From Rhodopseudomonas faecalis (GTDB lineage Bacteria > Pseudomonadota > Alphaproteobacteria > Rhizobiales > Xanthobacteraceae), in contig NZ_QJTI01000008.1 in assembly GCF_003217325.1 (NCBI RefSeq), forward strand, positions 96,764 through 160,763: a stretch of DNA of 64,000 nt, given 5' to 3'. The notes beneath the pieces were generated by a model. It saw only the letters and a list, made by a program, of their open reading frames with translations. It did no database searches and had not been told where the DNA came from. Below, piece by piece: positions 53,809 through 62,901 of the stretch; the first letter of the stretch is position 1, and each line of letters starts with the position of its first letter. The translations under genes and the position numbers were made by a program.

Positions 53809-55242
53809 ATGGACCAGTCCGTGCACAGTTTTGGGCGCAGGGCGCTCGACGATTCGTTCCATCGCATGGTCGAGGCGTCGCGGCAGCAGCCCCCGCCCCC
53901 GCTCGCCACCCGGCTCGACCGGCTGGCGCGGCTGCGCGCGCTGATCAGCGACAATGAACAAAGGTTCGCCGCGGCGATCTCGGCCGATTTCGGCCATCGC
54001 TGCGCGATCGAGACCCTGATCGCCGAAACGCTGTTTCTGCTCGGCGAGCTCAAGCACACCAGCAAGCATCTGAAAAACTGGATGGCGCCCAAGTCGGTGT
54101 CGACCCAGCTGCAATTCTGGCCGGCAAGCAACCGGCTGCTGCCGCAGCCGCTCGGCGTGGTCGGCATCATCGCGCCCTGGAATTATCCGCTGCAGCTGAC
54201 GCTGGCACCGGCGATCGGCGCGATCGCCGCCGGCAATCTGGTGATGATCAAGCCGAGCGAATTGTCGCCGCGCTTTGCCGCGCTGCTGCAGGAGACCGTG
54301 GCGGCGACATTCGAGCCGACCGAACTCTTGGTGACCGGGATCGAGGACGATATTGCCCCCGCCTTCGCGGCGCTGCCATTCGATCATCTGGTGTTCACCG
54401 GCTCGACCCGGGTCGGCCGCATTGTCGCCGAAGCGGCCGGGCGCAATCTCACCCCGGTGACGCTGGAGCTCGGCGGCAAATCGCCGACCATCATCGATCG
54501 CTCTGCCGACCTTGATGTGGCGGCGCAGCGCATCGCCTATGCCAAGCTGATGAATGCCGGCCAGACCTGCATCGCGCCCGATTATGCGCTGGTGCCGCGC
54601 GACAAGGTCCAGGATTTTGCCGCCAGAGTGCAGCGGCACATGATCGCGATGTTCGGTGAGAACCCGGGCAATCCGGATTACACCGCGATCATTGCCGACA
54701 AGCATTATGTGCGGCTCGAAGGGCTGTTGGCCGACGCCAAGGCGCAAGGCGCTTCCGTGCTGCAATCGGCGACGCCGGACAATGCCGCCTGGCGCTCGGT
54801 GCGCAAATTCCCGCCCACGGTGCTGACTGGCGTCACCCCCGACATGAAGATCATGCAGGAGGAGATTTTTGGGCCGCTGCTGCCGGTGCTTGGCTATGAC
54901 GACCCAAGCGAGCCAATCGCCTTCATCAATGGCCGCGACCGGCCGCTGGCGCTGTATTGGTTCGGCAGCAACGACGCCGCGCGCGACGAGGTGCTGGCGC
55001 GCACCGTGTCGGGCGGCGTCACCATCAATGATTGCCTGGTGCATTTTGCGCAGATCAACCAGCCGATGGGCGGGGTCGGCGCGTCGGGCATCGGCGCCTA
55101 TCACGGCCAATGGGGCTTTGACACGTTCAGCCACTTGAAGCCGGTGTTCTACCGATCGCCCTACAACCGGCTTGCCGATCTCTATCCGCCCTATGGCGCT
55201 AAGATCGCGCGGCTCGCCAAGCTGCTGCGCTTGCTGTCCTGA
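53809..55242 (+). CDS. Coniferyl-aldehyde-dehydrogenase-type ALDH
   Basis: 477 aa from ATG 53,809 (an in-frame ATG at 53,761 adds 16 residues). ALDH fold with PWNYPLQLTLAPAIGAIAAG, catalytic Glu in TLELGGKSP, catalytic Cys in NAGQTCIAPDY and EEIFGPLLPV. The class-3-like length and PMGGVGASGIGAYHG motif match coniferyl aldehyde dehydrogenases. It oxidises aldehydes to acids with NAD(P)+. A GMC oxidoreductase follows 112 bp downstream, giving a likely alcohol-to-acid route. Confidence 0.92.
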   Translation: MDQSVHSFGRRALDDSFHRMVEASRQQPPPPLATRLDRLARLRALISDNEQRFAAAISADFGHRCAIETLIAETLFLLGELKHTSKHLKNWMAPKSVSTQLQFWPASNRLLPQPLGVVGIIAPWNYPLQLTLAPAIGAIAAGNLVMIKPSELSPRFAALLQETVAATFEPTELLVTGIEDDIAPAFAALPFDHLVFTGSTRVGRIVAEAAGRNLTPVTLELGGKSPTIIDRSADLDVAAQRIAYAKLMNAGQTCIAPDYALVPRDKVQDFAARVQRHMIAMFGENPGNPDYTAIIADKHYVRLEGLLADAKAQGASVLQSATPDNAAWRSVRKFPPTVLTGVTPDMKIMQEEIFGPLLPVLGYDDPSEPIAFINGRDRPLALYWFGSNDAARDEVLARTVSGGVTINDCLVHFAQINQPMGGVGASGIGAYHGQWGFDTFSHLKPVFYRSPYNRLADLYPPYGAKIARLAKLLRLLS

Positions 55243-55354
55243 TCGGGCCAGCGCCAATGCTGCCGACGGCGCAGCCGCGCCGCGGCCAATAACAACAACA
55301 CCACAACGATTCAAAAAAACGATTCAAAAAAAGAGCGTCCTCAGGGGAGGAAAC

Positions 55355-56962
55355 ATGAGCGATACGTTCGACTTCATCGTGGTCGGCGGCGGCTCGGCAG
55401 GCTGCGCGGTGGCCGGCCGTTTATCCGAAGACCCTGCAACCTCGGTGGCGCTGCTGGAAGCCGGCGGCCGCGGCGATAGCTGGCTGGTGAAAACGCCCTA
55501 TGCGCTGTCGCTGATGGTGCCGAGCAAGCTCAACAATTGGCATTTCGAGTCGGTGCCGCAGCGCGGCCTCAACGGCCGCATCAGCTATCAGCCGCGCGGC
55601 AAGACGCTGGGCGGTTCATCGGCGATCAATGCCATGATCTATATCCGCGGCCACAAATGGGACTATGACCATTGGGCGTCGCTCGGCAACACCGGCTGGT
55701 CCTATGCCGACGTGCTGCCTTACTTTAAACGCTCCGAAAACAACGCGGTGTTCAATGGCGAGTATCACGGCCAGAGCGGGCCGCTGCACGTCAGCAATGT
55801 CAGCACCGACAATCCGTCGCACGACATCTATCTGCAGGCGGCGCGCGAAGCCCAGTTCCGGATTCGCGAGGATTTTAACGGCGAGGAGCAGGAGGGGCTC
55901 GGCCTCTATCAGGTGACCCAGCATAATGGCGAGCGCTGGAGCGCAGCGCGCGCCTACATCCATCCGGTGATGGGCAAGCGCGCCAATCTGCGGGTCGAGA
56001 CCAAGGCCATCACCACCCGCATTCTGTTTCAGGGCAAGCGCGCGATCGGCGTGGAATTCCGCCAGGGCGATCAGCTGCGCAAGTTATTCGCGCGGCGCGA
56101 AGTAATCCTGTCGGCCGGCGCATTTCAGAGCCCGCAACTCTTGATGCTGTCCGGCATCGGCGAAGCCACCATGCTCGCCGCCCATGGCCTGCCGGTGCTG
56201 CACCATCTGCCCGGCGTCGGCCAGAATCTGCAGGACCATCCCGATTTCATCTTCGCCTATCAGAGCGACAAGCCGTGGTTCACCGGCTTCTCGCTGCCGG
56301 CGCTGATGCGCGTGCTGCTGTCGATCGGCAGCTATCGGCGCGAAGGCCGCGGCCAGCTCACCACCAATTTCGCCGAATGCGGCGGTTTTCTCAAAACAAG
56401 GCCCGATCTCGACATTCCCGACATCCAGCTGCATTTCGGCACGGCGATGGTCGAGGATCACGGCCGCAAACGGCGGCTCGCCACGGGCTTCTCCTGCCAT
56501 GTCTGTTTGTTGCGACCCAAGAGCCGGGGCAGCGTTGCGCTGCGCAGCGCCGATCCCACCGCCGCGCCGCTGATCGATCCCAATCTGCTCGGCGAAGCCG
56601 ATGATCTGGAATCGATGGTGGCGGCGTTCAAGACCACGCGGCGGCTGATGGAAACCCCGGCGCTACGCGCGCTGCAACAGAAGGACCTGTTCACCGCCGA
56701 TGTGAACACCGACGACGACATCCGCGCCATTCTGCGCGCCCGAGTCGATCACGTCTATCACCCGGTCGGCACCTGCAAGATGGGCGTCAATGACGAGATG
56801 GCGGTGGTCGATCCCAAGCTCAAAGTCTATGGCATCAACGGGCTGCGCGTGGTCGATGCCTCGGTGATGCCGACGCTGATCGGAGGCAACACCAATGCGC
56901 CGGCGATCATGATCGGCGAAAAAGCCGCCGACATGATCCGCAACGAGCTGCGCATGAATTGA
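55355..56962 (+). CDS. GMC family FAD-dependent alcohol/choline dehydrogenase
   Basis: 535 aa, ATG with GGGGAGG upstream. FAD-binding FIVVGGGSAGCAVAGRLSE at residues 6-24, GMC signature PRGKTLGGSSAINAMIYIRG, second signature GAFQSPQLLMLSGIGE, active-site His in VYHPVGTCKMG and C-terminal GNTNAPAIMIGEKAADMI. It is of the AlkJ/BetA type that oxidises alcohols to aldehydes in the membrane-associated respiratory chain. Its product could feed the ALDH upstream. Confidence 0.93.
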   Translation: MSDTFDFIVVGGGSAGCAVAGRLSEDPATSVALLEAGGRGDSWLVKTPYALSLMVPSKLNNWHFESVPQRGLNGRISYQPRGKTLGGSSAINAMIYIRGHKWDYDHWASLGNTGWSYADVLPYFKRSENNAVFNGEYHGQSGPLHVSNVSTDNPSHDIYLQAAREAQFRIREDFNGEEQEGLGLYQVTQHNGERWSAARAYIHPVMGKRANLRVETKAITTRILFQGKRAIGVEFRQGDQLRKLFARREVILSAGAFQSPQLLMLSGIGEATMLAAHGLPVLHHLPGVGQNLQDHPDFIFAYQSDKPWFTGFSLPALMRVLLSIGSYRREGRGQLTTNFAECGGFLKTRPDLDIPDIQLHFGTAMVEDHGRKRRLATGFSCHVCLLRPKSRGSVALRSADPTAAPLIDPNLLGEADDLESMVAAFKTTRRLMETPALRALQQKDLFTADVNTDDDIRAILRARVDHVYHPVGTCKMGVNDEMAVVDPKLKVYGINGLRVVDASVMPTLIGGNTNAPAIMIGEKAADMIRNELRMN

Positions 56963-57020
56963 TGCCTCGGGAGAGGTGGGACGCGCGTTGCCGGATCAAG
57001 CGGCGCGCGACGAGCTTTCG

Positions 57021-57782
57021 CTATGTCAGCGTAAAGCCGCCGTCGACCGTGATCACGCTGCCGGTCATGTAGCGCGAGGCGTTTGAAGCGAGCAGCAGGA
57101 TCGCGCCATCGAGATCGTCCTCGCGGCCGACCCGGCGCTGCGGAATGCGCTTGGCCAGTTTTTCGCCGGCCGGCGTCGCCCACAGATCATGGTTGATCTC
57201 GGTGTCGATATAGCCTGGCGCCAGCGCGTTGACGCGGATGTTGTGCGCGGCAAATTCCAAGGCCAGCGCCTTGGTGGCCTGGATCATTGCCGCCTTGGAA
57301 ATCGCGTAGGACGACAGCCCCTTCATTACGCCGAGCCCGAGCACCGAGGCGATGTTGATGATATTGCCGCCCTGCCCGCGCTGCGCCATGCGCCGCGCCA
57401 TTTCGGTGGCGGCGAAATAGCCGCCCTTGAGATTGACACCCAGCACCGCATCCCAATCGGCGGCGCTGTGCTCGAGCGCCAGCTTCTCGGCCGCAATGCC
57501 GGCATTGTTGATCAGCACAGTGATCGCGCCGAGCTTGGCCTCGGCGGCATCGATGGCCGGGGCGATCGACGCCAGATCGCTGACATCCATCGCAACCGCG
57601 GCGGCGCGGCCGCCAGCGGCGATGATCTCAGCCTCAAGCTGTTGCAGCTTACCGATCTGACGGGCCGCCAATACCACTGCCGCGCCGTGCGACGCCAACA
57701 CGTGGGCAAATTGCTTGCCGAGCCCCTGCGACGCCCCGGTGATCAGGACGGTTTCTTTACGGACGTCGAATATCCCGGACAT
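57021..57782 (-). CDS. SDR family oxidoreductase (FabG-like)
   Basis: 253 aa from ATG 57,782. Cofactor motif TVLITGASQGLGKQF, NNAG in VLINNAGIAAE, catalytic Ser in NIASVLG, YxxxK in YAISKAAMI and the C-terminal ITVDGGFTLT. Classical short-chain dehydrogenase with a full active site. Convergent to the GMC gene. Substrate unknown. Confidence 0.95.
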   Translation of the reverse strand: MSGIFDVRKETVLITGASQGLGKQFAHVLASHGAAVVLAARQIGKLQQLEAEIIAAGGRAAAVAMDVSDLASIAPAIDAAEAKLGAITVLINNAGIAAEKLALEHSAADWDAVLGVNLKGGYFAATEMARRMAQRGQGGNIINIASVLGLGVMKGLSSYAISKAAMIQATKALALEFAAHNIRVNALAPGYIDTEINHDLWATPAGEKLAKRIPQRRVGREDDLDGAILLLASNASRYMTGSVITVDGGFTLT

Positions 57783-57896
57783 GGGCGCCTCCCGATGATC
57801 ATTGCCGCACTGATAGCGCGCCTGATCGGCGAAGCAAACGACACGACAGCCGGGCAGATCAAGCCCGACGAATTTCGACCGGACCAGGGGAGCAAC

Positions 57897-58472
57897 ATGC
57901 CGATGAACAGCTTTGATGCCGTGGTCTATGCGGCGCTGGCACTCGGCATTGCGTTCGGGTTCAAATCGGGGCTGCTGCGCAGCGCCGCCACCATTATCGG
58001 CTATCTGATCGCGATGCCGGTGGCGCTGTGGATCACGTCCTTTGTCGCGCCGCGGCTCGACCATGGCGCCGGCCTGCCGCCGCTGCAAAACTCGCTGCTA
58101 TTCATCGTGGTGTTCGTGCTGTGCGGCATGGCGTTCGGCGGCCTGCTGCGGCTGGCGATCGATGATCTCACCGGCCAACAGATCGGGGTCGCCGACCGGA
58201 TCGGCGGCGCCGCGCTCGGCGCGGTGCGGATCGTGCTGGTGGCGATCACCATGGTGCTGGTGTTCGACACGCTGTTGCCGCCGCGGGTGACGCCGTCTTT
58301 CCTGGTGGGCTCGCAGCTGCGTCCGCTGTTGTCCCAGGCCGGACAGCTCGGCTTCAAAAAGCTGCCGCCGGAAGCCACGAGCTATATCGAACAGCTCAAG
58401 CGCACGCAGCGCATCCCCCGCGCCGCTTGCCGCGCGTGCCTAGGCACAGCGCGGCGGCCTGATGTAGCCTGA
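57897..58472 (+). CDS. CvpA family protein
   Basis: 191 aa, ATG with GGGGAG upstream. Four hydrophobic helices (VVYAALALGIAFGFKSGLLR, IIGYLIAMPVALWI, SLLFIVVFVLCGMAFGGLL, AVRIVLVAITMVLVFDTLL) match CvpA, a membrane protein linked to colicin V production and envelope stress tolerance. The C-terminal 25 residues look irregular (RAACRACLGTARRPDV), suggesting a recently altered end. It is divergent from the SDR at 57,782. Confidence 0.85.
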   Translation: MPMNSFDAVVYAALALGIAFGFKSGLLRSAATIIGYLIAMPVALWITSFVAPRLDHGAGLPPLQNSLLFIVVFVLCGMAFGGLLRLAIDDLTGQQIGVADRIGGAALGAVRIVLVAITMVLVFDTLLPPRVTPSFLVGSQLRPLLSQAGQLGFKKLPPEATSYIEQLKRTQRIPRAACRACLGTARRPDVA

Positions 58473-58502
58473 CAGTTTGCCCGTCAATGTCAGGAGGAAA
58501 CC

Positions 58503-59285
58503 GTGGATCTGGGTATTAAAGGCCGGCGCGCTTTGGTGTGCGCTTCCAGCAAGGGGTTGGGCCATGCCTGCGCCGCGGCACTGGCTGCGGAAGGCGTCCA
58601 CGTCACCATGACAGCACGCGGCGCCGAGGCGCTGGCCAAGGCCGCTGCGGAACTGCGGCGGCTTTATCCCGAGGTCGAGATCATCGAAGTCGCCGGCGAC
58701 ATCACCACGCCGGAAGGACGCGCCGCGGCGCTCGCCGCCTGCCCCGCGCCGGACATTCTGATCAACAATGCCGGCGGGCCGCCGCCCGGCGATTTCCGCA
58801 ATTGGGGCCGCGACGATTGGATCAAGGCGCTCGATGCCAACATGCTGACGCCGATCGAGCTGATCAAAGCCACGGTCGATGGCATGGTGGAACGGCACTT
58901 TGGCCGGATCGTCAACATCACCTCGGCGGCGGTGAAGGCGCCGATCGACGTGCTCGGCCTGTCCAATGGTGCGCGCACCGGACTGACGGGCTTCGTCGCC
59001 GGACTGGCGCGCAAAACCGTGCGCCACAACGTCACCATCAACGCGCTGCTACCGGGCCCGTTCGACACCGACCGGCTGCGCAGCGTCGCCGCGGCGCAGG
59101 CCAAGGCCGCGGGCGTTCCGGTGCAGCAGATCTTGCGCACACGTATGGCAGAAAACCCGGCCGGCCGCTTTGGTGATCCAGCCGAGTTCGGCCAGGCCTG
59201 CGCGTTTCTGTGCGGCGCCAAGGCCGGCTACATCACCGGCCAGAACCTGCTGATGGATGGCGGGGCATTTCCAGGAACGCTGTAG
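58503..59285 (+). CDS. SDR family protein with altered active site
   Basis: 260 aa, GTG start with AGGAGG upstream. It has the cofactor motif ALVCASSKGLGHACA (atypical TG replaced by CA), ILINNAGG and a C-terminal NLLMDGGAFPGTL. Where SDRs carry YxxxK there is SNGAR (13 residues after the Ser in NITS), so the catalytic Tyr and Lys are missing. A subfamily of SDR-like proteins shares this, with unclear catalysis. Stop is followed by the terminator at 59,308-59,340. Confidence 0.88.
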   Translation: MDLGIKGRRALVCASSKGLGHACAAALAAEGVHVTMTARGAEALAKAAAELRRLYPEVEIIEVAGDITTPEGRAAALAACPAPDILINNAGGPPPGDFRNWGRDDWIKALDANMLTPIELIKATVDGMVERHFGRIVNITSAAVKAPIDVLGLSNGARTGLTGFVAGLARKTVRHNVTINALLPGPFDTDRLRSVAAAQAKAAGVPVQQILRTRMAENPAGRFGDPAEFGQACAFLCGAKAGYITGQNLLMDGGAFPGTL

Positions 59286-59307
59286 TCACCAAGCTGGCGT
59301 CGGCAAG

Positions 59308-59340
59308 AAAAAAAGGCGATCACGGCTTGCCGTGATCGCC
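59308..59340. terminator. Rho-independent terminator between SDR and FixJ-type regulator genes
   Basis: ggcgatcacgg (59,315-59,325) and ccgtgatcgcc (59,330-59,340) form an 11-bp stem with loop cttg. On the minus strand seven T follow (59,314-59,308), so it ends transcription of the response regulator. On the plus strand it may serve the SDR gene. Confidence 0.85.
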
Positions 59341-59363
59341 TAAACCCGAGCGGGATGGGGACG

Positions 59364-59461
59364 CTCAGGTCGTTGGAGCTCAGGTCGTTGGAGCTCAGGT
59401 CGTTGGAGCTCAGGTCGTTGGAGATCAGGTCGTTGGAGATCAGGTCGTTGGAGATCAGGTC
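59364..59461. repeat. 15-bp tandem repeat running into the regulator stop codon
   Basis: Six full units of ctcaggtcgttggag / atcaggtcgttggag (59,364-59,453; four begin ct, two begin at) and a partial seventh (59,454-59,461) that contains the stop codon of the FixJ-type regulator. Each unit contains TCA, so on the minus strand a stop codon recurs every 15 bp. Unit number is likely to vary between strains. Confidence 0.85.
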
Positions 59462-60087
59462 TTGGGCATGGCCGACATCACGATCCGAACCAGATCGGTG
59501 GCGTTCTTGGCACCGAGTTTCTTCATGATGTTGGCGCGATGATACTCGATGGTGCGCGGGCTGATGCCGAGCTGCCGGCCGGCTTCCTTATTGGTATTGC
59601 CCGCCGAAAACAGCTCCAGCACCTCGCGTTCGCGCATGGTCAGCGGTTCACGCCCAGGGAAATTCAAGGTCGGCACCTTGAGAGCCGAGCCCGCGGCACG
59701 ACGCCGCGAAAACGCTTCGATCGCTTCTTCGACCCGCGTCACAATTTCTGAGCCACGGAATGGCTTCTCGATGAAATCGAGCGCGCCATTCTTGATGGCA
59801 TTGACTGCCATCGCGATATCGCCCTTGCCCGAAATCATGAAGATCGGCGCCGGATATTGCTCGGCATGCAGCTCTTCGAGAATGTCGAGACCCGAGCGGC
59901 CGGGAATGTGGACATCAAGCAGAATGCAAGCCGGACAGCGGGTGCGCGCCACTGCCAGCAACGCATCACCATCAGCAAAACAGATCGATTGATACCCTGC
60001 GGCCGACAACACAATCGACAGCGTTTCCCGCACCGCCGGGTCGTCATCGACCACGAAAATTTCGCGCGCTGGTGTATTTGCATCCAT
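59455..60087 (-). CDS. FixJ/LuxR-type response regulator
   Basis: 210 aa. Receiver domain with acidic triad FVVDDDPAVR, phosphoacceptor D58 in ILLDVHIPG and Lys in FIEKPFRG. LuxR-type HTH at LTMREREVLELFSAGNTNKE, ISPRTIEYHRANIMKKLGAK. FixJ-like architecture. No cognate kinase is adjacent; an Hpt protein is divergently encoded at 60,480. Target unknown. Confidence 0.94.
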   Translation of the reverse strand: MDANTPAREIFVVDDDPAVRETLSIVLSAAGYQSICFADGDALLAVARTRCPACILLDVHIPGRSGLDILEELHAEQYPAPIFMISGKGDIAMAVNAIKNGALDFIEKPFRGSEIVTRVEEAIEAFSRRRAAGSALKVPTLNFPGREPLTMREREVLELFSAGNTNKEAGRQLGISPRTIEYHRANIMKKLGAKNATDLVRIVMSAMPKT

Positions 60088-60479
60088 GATCTCTACTCCG
60101 TGATCAGATTAGCCGAGTCGCGCAACCAGAAAAGCCTCGTAATCATACGGGTCATAGTCTTAACCTAAAGATAGCATGAAATCAGGACAACTACTTACTG
60201 TCGCTTCAAAATAAAGCGCTCAGTATGTTCCGTTTTGAACAGATGAACCGGGGATGACAGACGCAGTACTGATCGAAAGTGTTAGATATGATCCGGCATC
60301 TGATCTGCTCGGCTCGACAACCCTCTGATCGAGCTTGGAGACCGCCAATCTAGGCTCAGCAAACGGCACGCACTCGGACATCGAGCGCGGCGAGCCTGCG
60401 TCCCTAAGGGCGAAGCACACAGCAACGGCAGCAGCCGGCGTCGGCGCGGCTGCCACACCTCGAGCGTCGAGACAGCGGA
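60088..60479. other. Divergent intergenic region, response regulator / Hpt
   Basis: 392 bp with the promoters of both genes expected. It has AT-rich stretches (60,160-60,240), but no palindrome or promoter of clear quality was found. Short minus-strand frames here are without recognisable motif. Confidence 0.4.
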
Positions 60480-60980
60480 ATGAATGAATCGTCTCCCCGA
60501 CCTTCCACATTGAAATCGCTGTTCACGCGATTTCTGCAAAACACCGCTGACGATGACCCGTCCGTCAGCGCTGCGCCAAGCGTCACGCCGCCGCCCGCGG
60601 TATCAGCCGCGCAGAGCACGACGCTCGCGGTGCCGCGCGCTACCTATGATGCAATGGCTGACGAAATCGGCGCGGAAGCGGTCGAGGAAATCGCCAAGGT
60701 TTTTGTCCGGGACACCGAAACAAGGCTCAAAATGTTCGAGAGCACTGCGCTCGACAGCGCGCGCGACACCATTCAGCGCGAGGCCCACTCGCTGAAAAGC
60801 GCCGCGGGAACTTTTGGCCTGTTCGAACTGGCCGATGCCGCGCGCGAGCTGGAAAACAACGCGCATGAGCTTGATGCGACCGGCTATCGTACCCTGACCG
60901 GCCGGCTACGTTCGCTGTTCGACCAGGCGCGCACCGTCGGTGCCGGCACTGATCAGCTGATACTGCTGACCACCGGGTGA
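60480..60980 (+). CDS. Histidine phosphotransfer (Hpt) domain protein
   Basis: 166 aa. The first 50 residues are Ser/Pro/Ala-rich and probably disordered. The Hpt helix bundle follows with phosphoacceptor H103 in REAHSLKSAAGTFG and ELADAARELENNAHELD. It passes phosphate between receiver domains. Neighbours with receivers are the FixJ-type protein and the REC-EAL protein, so a local relay is possible. Confidence 0.9.
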   Translation: MNESSPRPSTLKSLFTRFLQNTADDDPSVSAAPSVTPPPAVSAAQSTTLAVPRATYDAMADEIGAEAVEEIAKVFVRDTETRLKMFESTALDSARDTIQREAHSLKSAAGTFGLFELADAARELENNAHELDATGYRTLTGRLRSLFDQARTVGAGTDQLILLTTG

Positions 60981-61177
60981 ACCGTCGGCGCGGCCGTTGT
61001 TCGATGCGCTATCGACCACACGGCCGCCGGTCTGCGGATTGCGTGGCAGCCAAACAAGCCGCTATCGCTATCAATGATGAAAACTCGGCAGATCGCGCGC
61101 TGACCATCCTGTGAGTTTGTCGAACCGACAAAACGCATGACCGCGCGGTTCCGCTCAGGGAACCGGCAGGGCCCGCA

Positions 61178-62425
61178 CTAAGCGTGCTTGCGTTCCGGGA
61201 TTCGCAGCAGGCTGTCGCGCACCCGGCGTTCCCAATTGTCGGTCCACTGCAGGAACTCGCTGCGCGGCAGCGCCTTCGAGATCGCATAGCCCTGCCCGAT
61301 ATGGCAGCCGATCGACTCCAGCGCCCACAGCGTTTCGAGATCCTCGATGCCCTCGGCGACCGCCTTCATGTTGTAAGCGCGCGCGATCGCGACCGCGGAG
61401 GTCACCACCTTCCACAGATCCTGATCGACCAGGCAGCCCTTGATGAAGGTGCGGTCGATCTTGAGTTCGCAGAACGGCATCTGCGCCAGCACCGACATCG
61501 AGGAATAGCCGGTGCCAAAATCGTCCATCGAAATGCCAAAGCCCTTGATCCGCAGCCGCAGCAGCGTGTCCATCGCCTTGGCGACGTCGCTCATCGCGGT
61601 GGTCTCGGTGACTTCGATCATCAGCGAGCTACCAGGAACCTTGCGGTCGACCAGGATGGTCTCGACATCCTCAGGAACGGTCGGGTCCGCCAACAGCGTC
61701 GCCGAGAAATTCACCGCGGCCGAAAAGCCCGGCACAGTCGGCAGCAGATCGCGGGTCAGCTCCGTTGCTTCGCGCAGCATCAAGAGCGTCAGCGGCTTGA
61801 TCAGCCCGGCTTCTTCAGCCAGCGAGATGAAGCGATCGGGCGCAACCATGCCGAATTTCGGCGAATTCCAGCGCGCCAGCGCTTCACAGCCGACCAGCTT
61901 GCCGGTGGTCAGCAATATTTTGGGCTGGAACATCGCGAAGATCTCGCCATTGGCGAAACCTTCCTTCAAATCATCGATGGTGATCACGTCAGTCTTGCGC
62001 GGCTCGGCGCAGCGCATCGATTTGCAGTCGCAAGGCTGCACCATCAGCGCCTCGCGCAGCGCTTTCAGCTCGATCGGTTTTGGCAGCGACACGGCATCAC
62101 AAGCGCCGGCGCTATGCGCCAATCGAACGGCAGCGTTGAGGATGCGCTGTTCGCAGCCCGAGATCACGATCACGCGGGGCATTTCCGGCAATCCCGACAA
62201 CAGCCGGATCAGTTCAATGCCGTCGCGCTCGCCGAGCGCCAGATCGATGGTGACGTGGCTGAAGCGATGGCTGGTGAGCGCGGCGGCCGCGCTTTCATAG
62301 CTTTGCGCGAACACGGCCGCATAGCCGATGCGGCTGCAGACATCCTTGATCAGCTGTCCTTGAATGGGATCATCGTCAACAATCAGAACTGATTGTTTCG
62401 GCTGAACAATCGTGGAGTCCGGCAT
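61178..62425 (-). CDS. REC-EAL cyclic-di-GMP phosphodiesterase
   Basis: 415 aa from ATG 62,425. N-terminal receiver (VLIVDDDPIQGQLIKDV; acceptor Asp in VTIDLALGERDG), then an EAL domain with GCEALARW, IEVTETTAM, MDDFGTGYSSM, LKIDRTFIKG and GQGYAISKALP. All metal-binding and catalytic residues (E in EAL, DDFGTG, K, E) are present, so it should hydrolyse c-di-GMP. RocR-like layout. It probably lowers c-di-GMP on phosphorylation. Confidence 0.94.
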   Translation of the reverse strand: MPDSTIVQPKQSVLIVDDDPIQGQLIKDVCSRIGYAAVFAQSYESAAAALTSHRFSHVTIDLALGERDGIELIRLLSGLPEMPRVIVISGCEQRILNAAVRLAHSAGACDAVSLPKPIELKALREALMVQPCDCKSMRCAEPRKTDVITIDDLKEGFANGEIFAMFQPKILLTTGKLVGCEALARWNSPKFGMVAPDRFISLAEEAGLIKPLTLLMLREATELTRDLLPTVPGFSAAVNFSATLLADPTVPEDVETILVDRKVPGSSLMIEVTETTAMSDVAKAMDTLLRLRIKGFGISMDDFGTGYSSMSVLAQMPFCELKIDRTFIKGCLVDQDLWKVVTSAVAIARAYNMKAVAEGIEDLETLWALESIGCHIGQGYAISKALPRSEFLQWTDNWERRVRDSLLRIPERKHA

Positions 62426-62577
62426 TGCAGCGCTCCCAAAAGCGGAGCGGCTCCGGCGCTTTTTGCCGCAGCTCGCAACCGTTTTCGACAGGATCAAGGT
62501 TAGGCGTGGCGCGTGAACGAAGGGTAATGCCGATCGCCGAGATGTCGGGGTATCTCACAAAATTCGCCGAAAAGCCG

Positions 62578-62889
62578 TCAGGCTTCCAGCTGTTCTTCGC
62601 GCCTCGGCTTGGTCTTGCCCTTGCTCTTCAGAAAGCGAACGTCGATCTCCGATCCGTTCACACGGATCAGTTCGCAGCGCCGATAGGCGAGACCGGTCGA
62701 TGACAGCAGCAGGAAGAACTCCTTGAGGTTGAGCCCTTCGATCGACCCCTCAAGTTCCAGCTCGGCATCGACCGCCGAGACCGCCTTCAGGATGCAGTTG
62801 CGGCGCCAGGTGCCATCGATCCCCATGATCCAGACGTTGTAGCCACGACCAAACGTGACTCGTTCTGGAGCAGCATTTTCGGTCGCCAT
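62578..62889 (-). CDS. PilZ-like domain protein
   Basis: 103 aa. RRNCILKAVSAVDAELELEG and EFFLLLSSTGLAYRRCELI have the beta-barrel spacing of PilZ, although the RxxxR motif is only partly kept (WRRN). The SEIDVRFL strand ends the domain. Lying between cheR and a c-di-GMP phosphodiesterase, it may couple second-messenger levels to chemotaxis or motility. Confidence 0.75.
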   Translation of the reverse strand: MATENAAPERVTFGRGYNVWIMGIDGTWRRNCILKAVSAVDAELELEGSIEGLNLKEFFLLLSSTGLAYRRCELIRVNGSEIDVRFLKSKGKTKPRREEQLEA

Positions 62890-62901
62890 AGCAACCTCCT
62901 G

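Noticed and set aside
53533..55314. 593-aa open frame on the minus strand
   Set aside because: It lies opposite the well-supported aldehyde dehydrogenase; it is rich in Arg/His/Gly with no motif. A GC-skewed shadow.
61184..62392. 402-aa plus-strand frame
   Set aside because: Antisense to the REC-EAL gene with intact catalytic motifs on the other strand.
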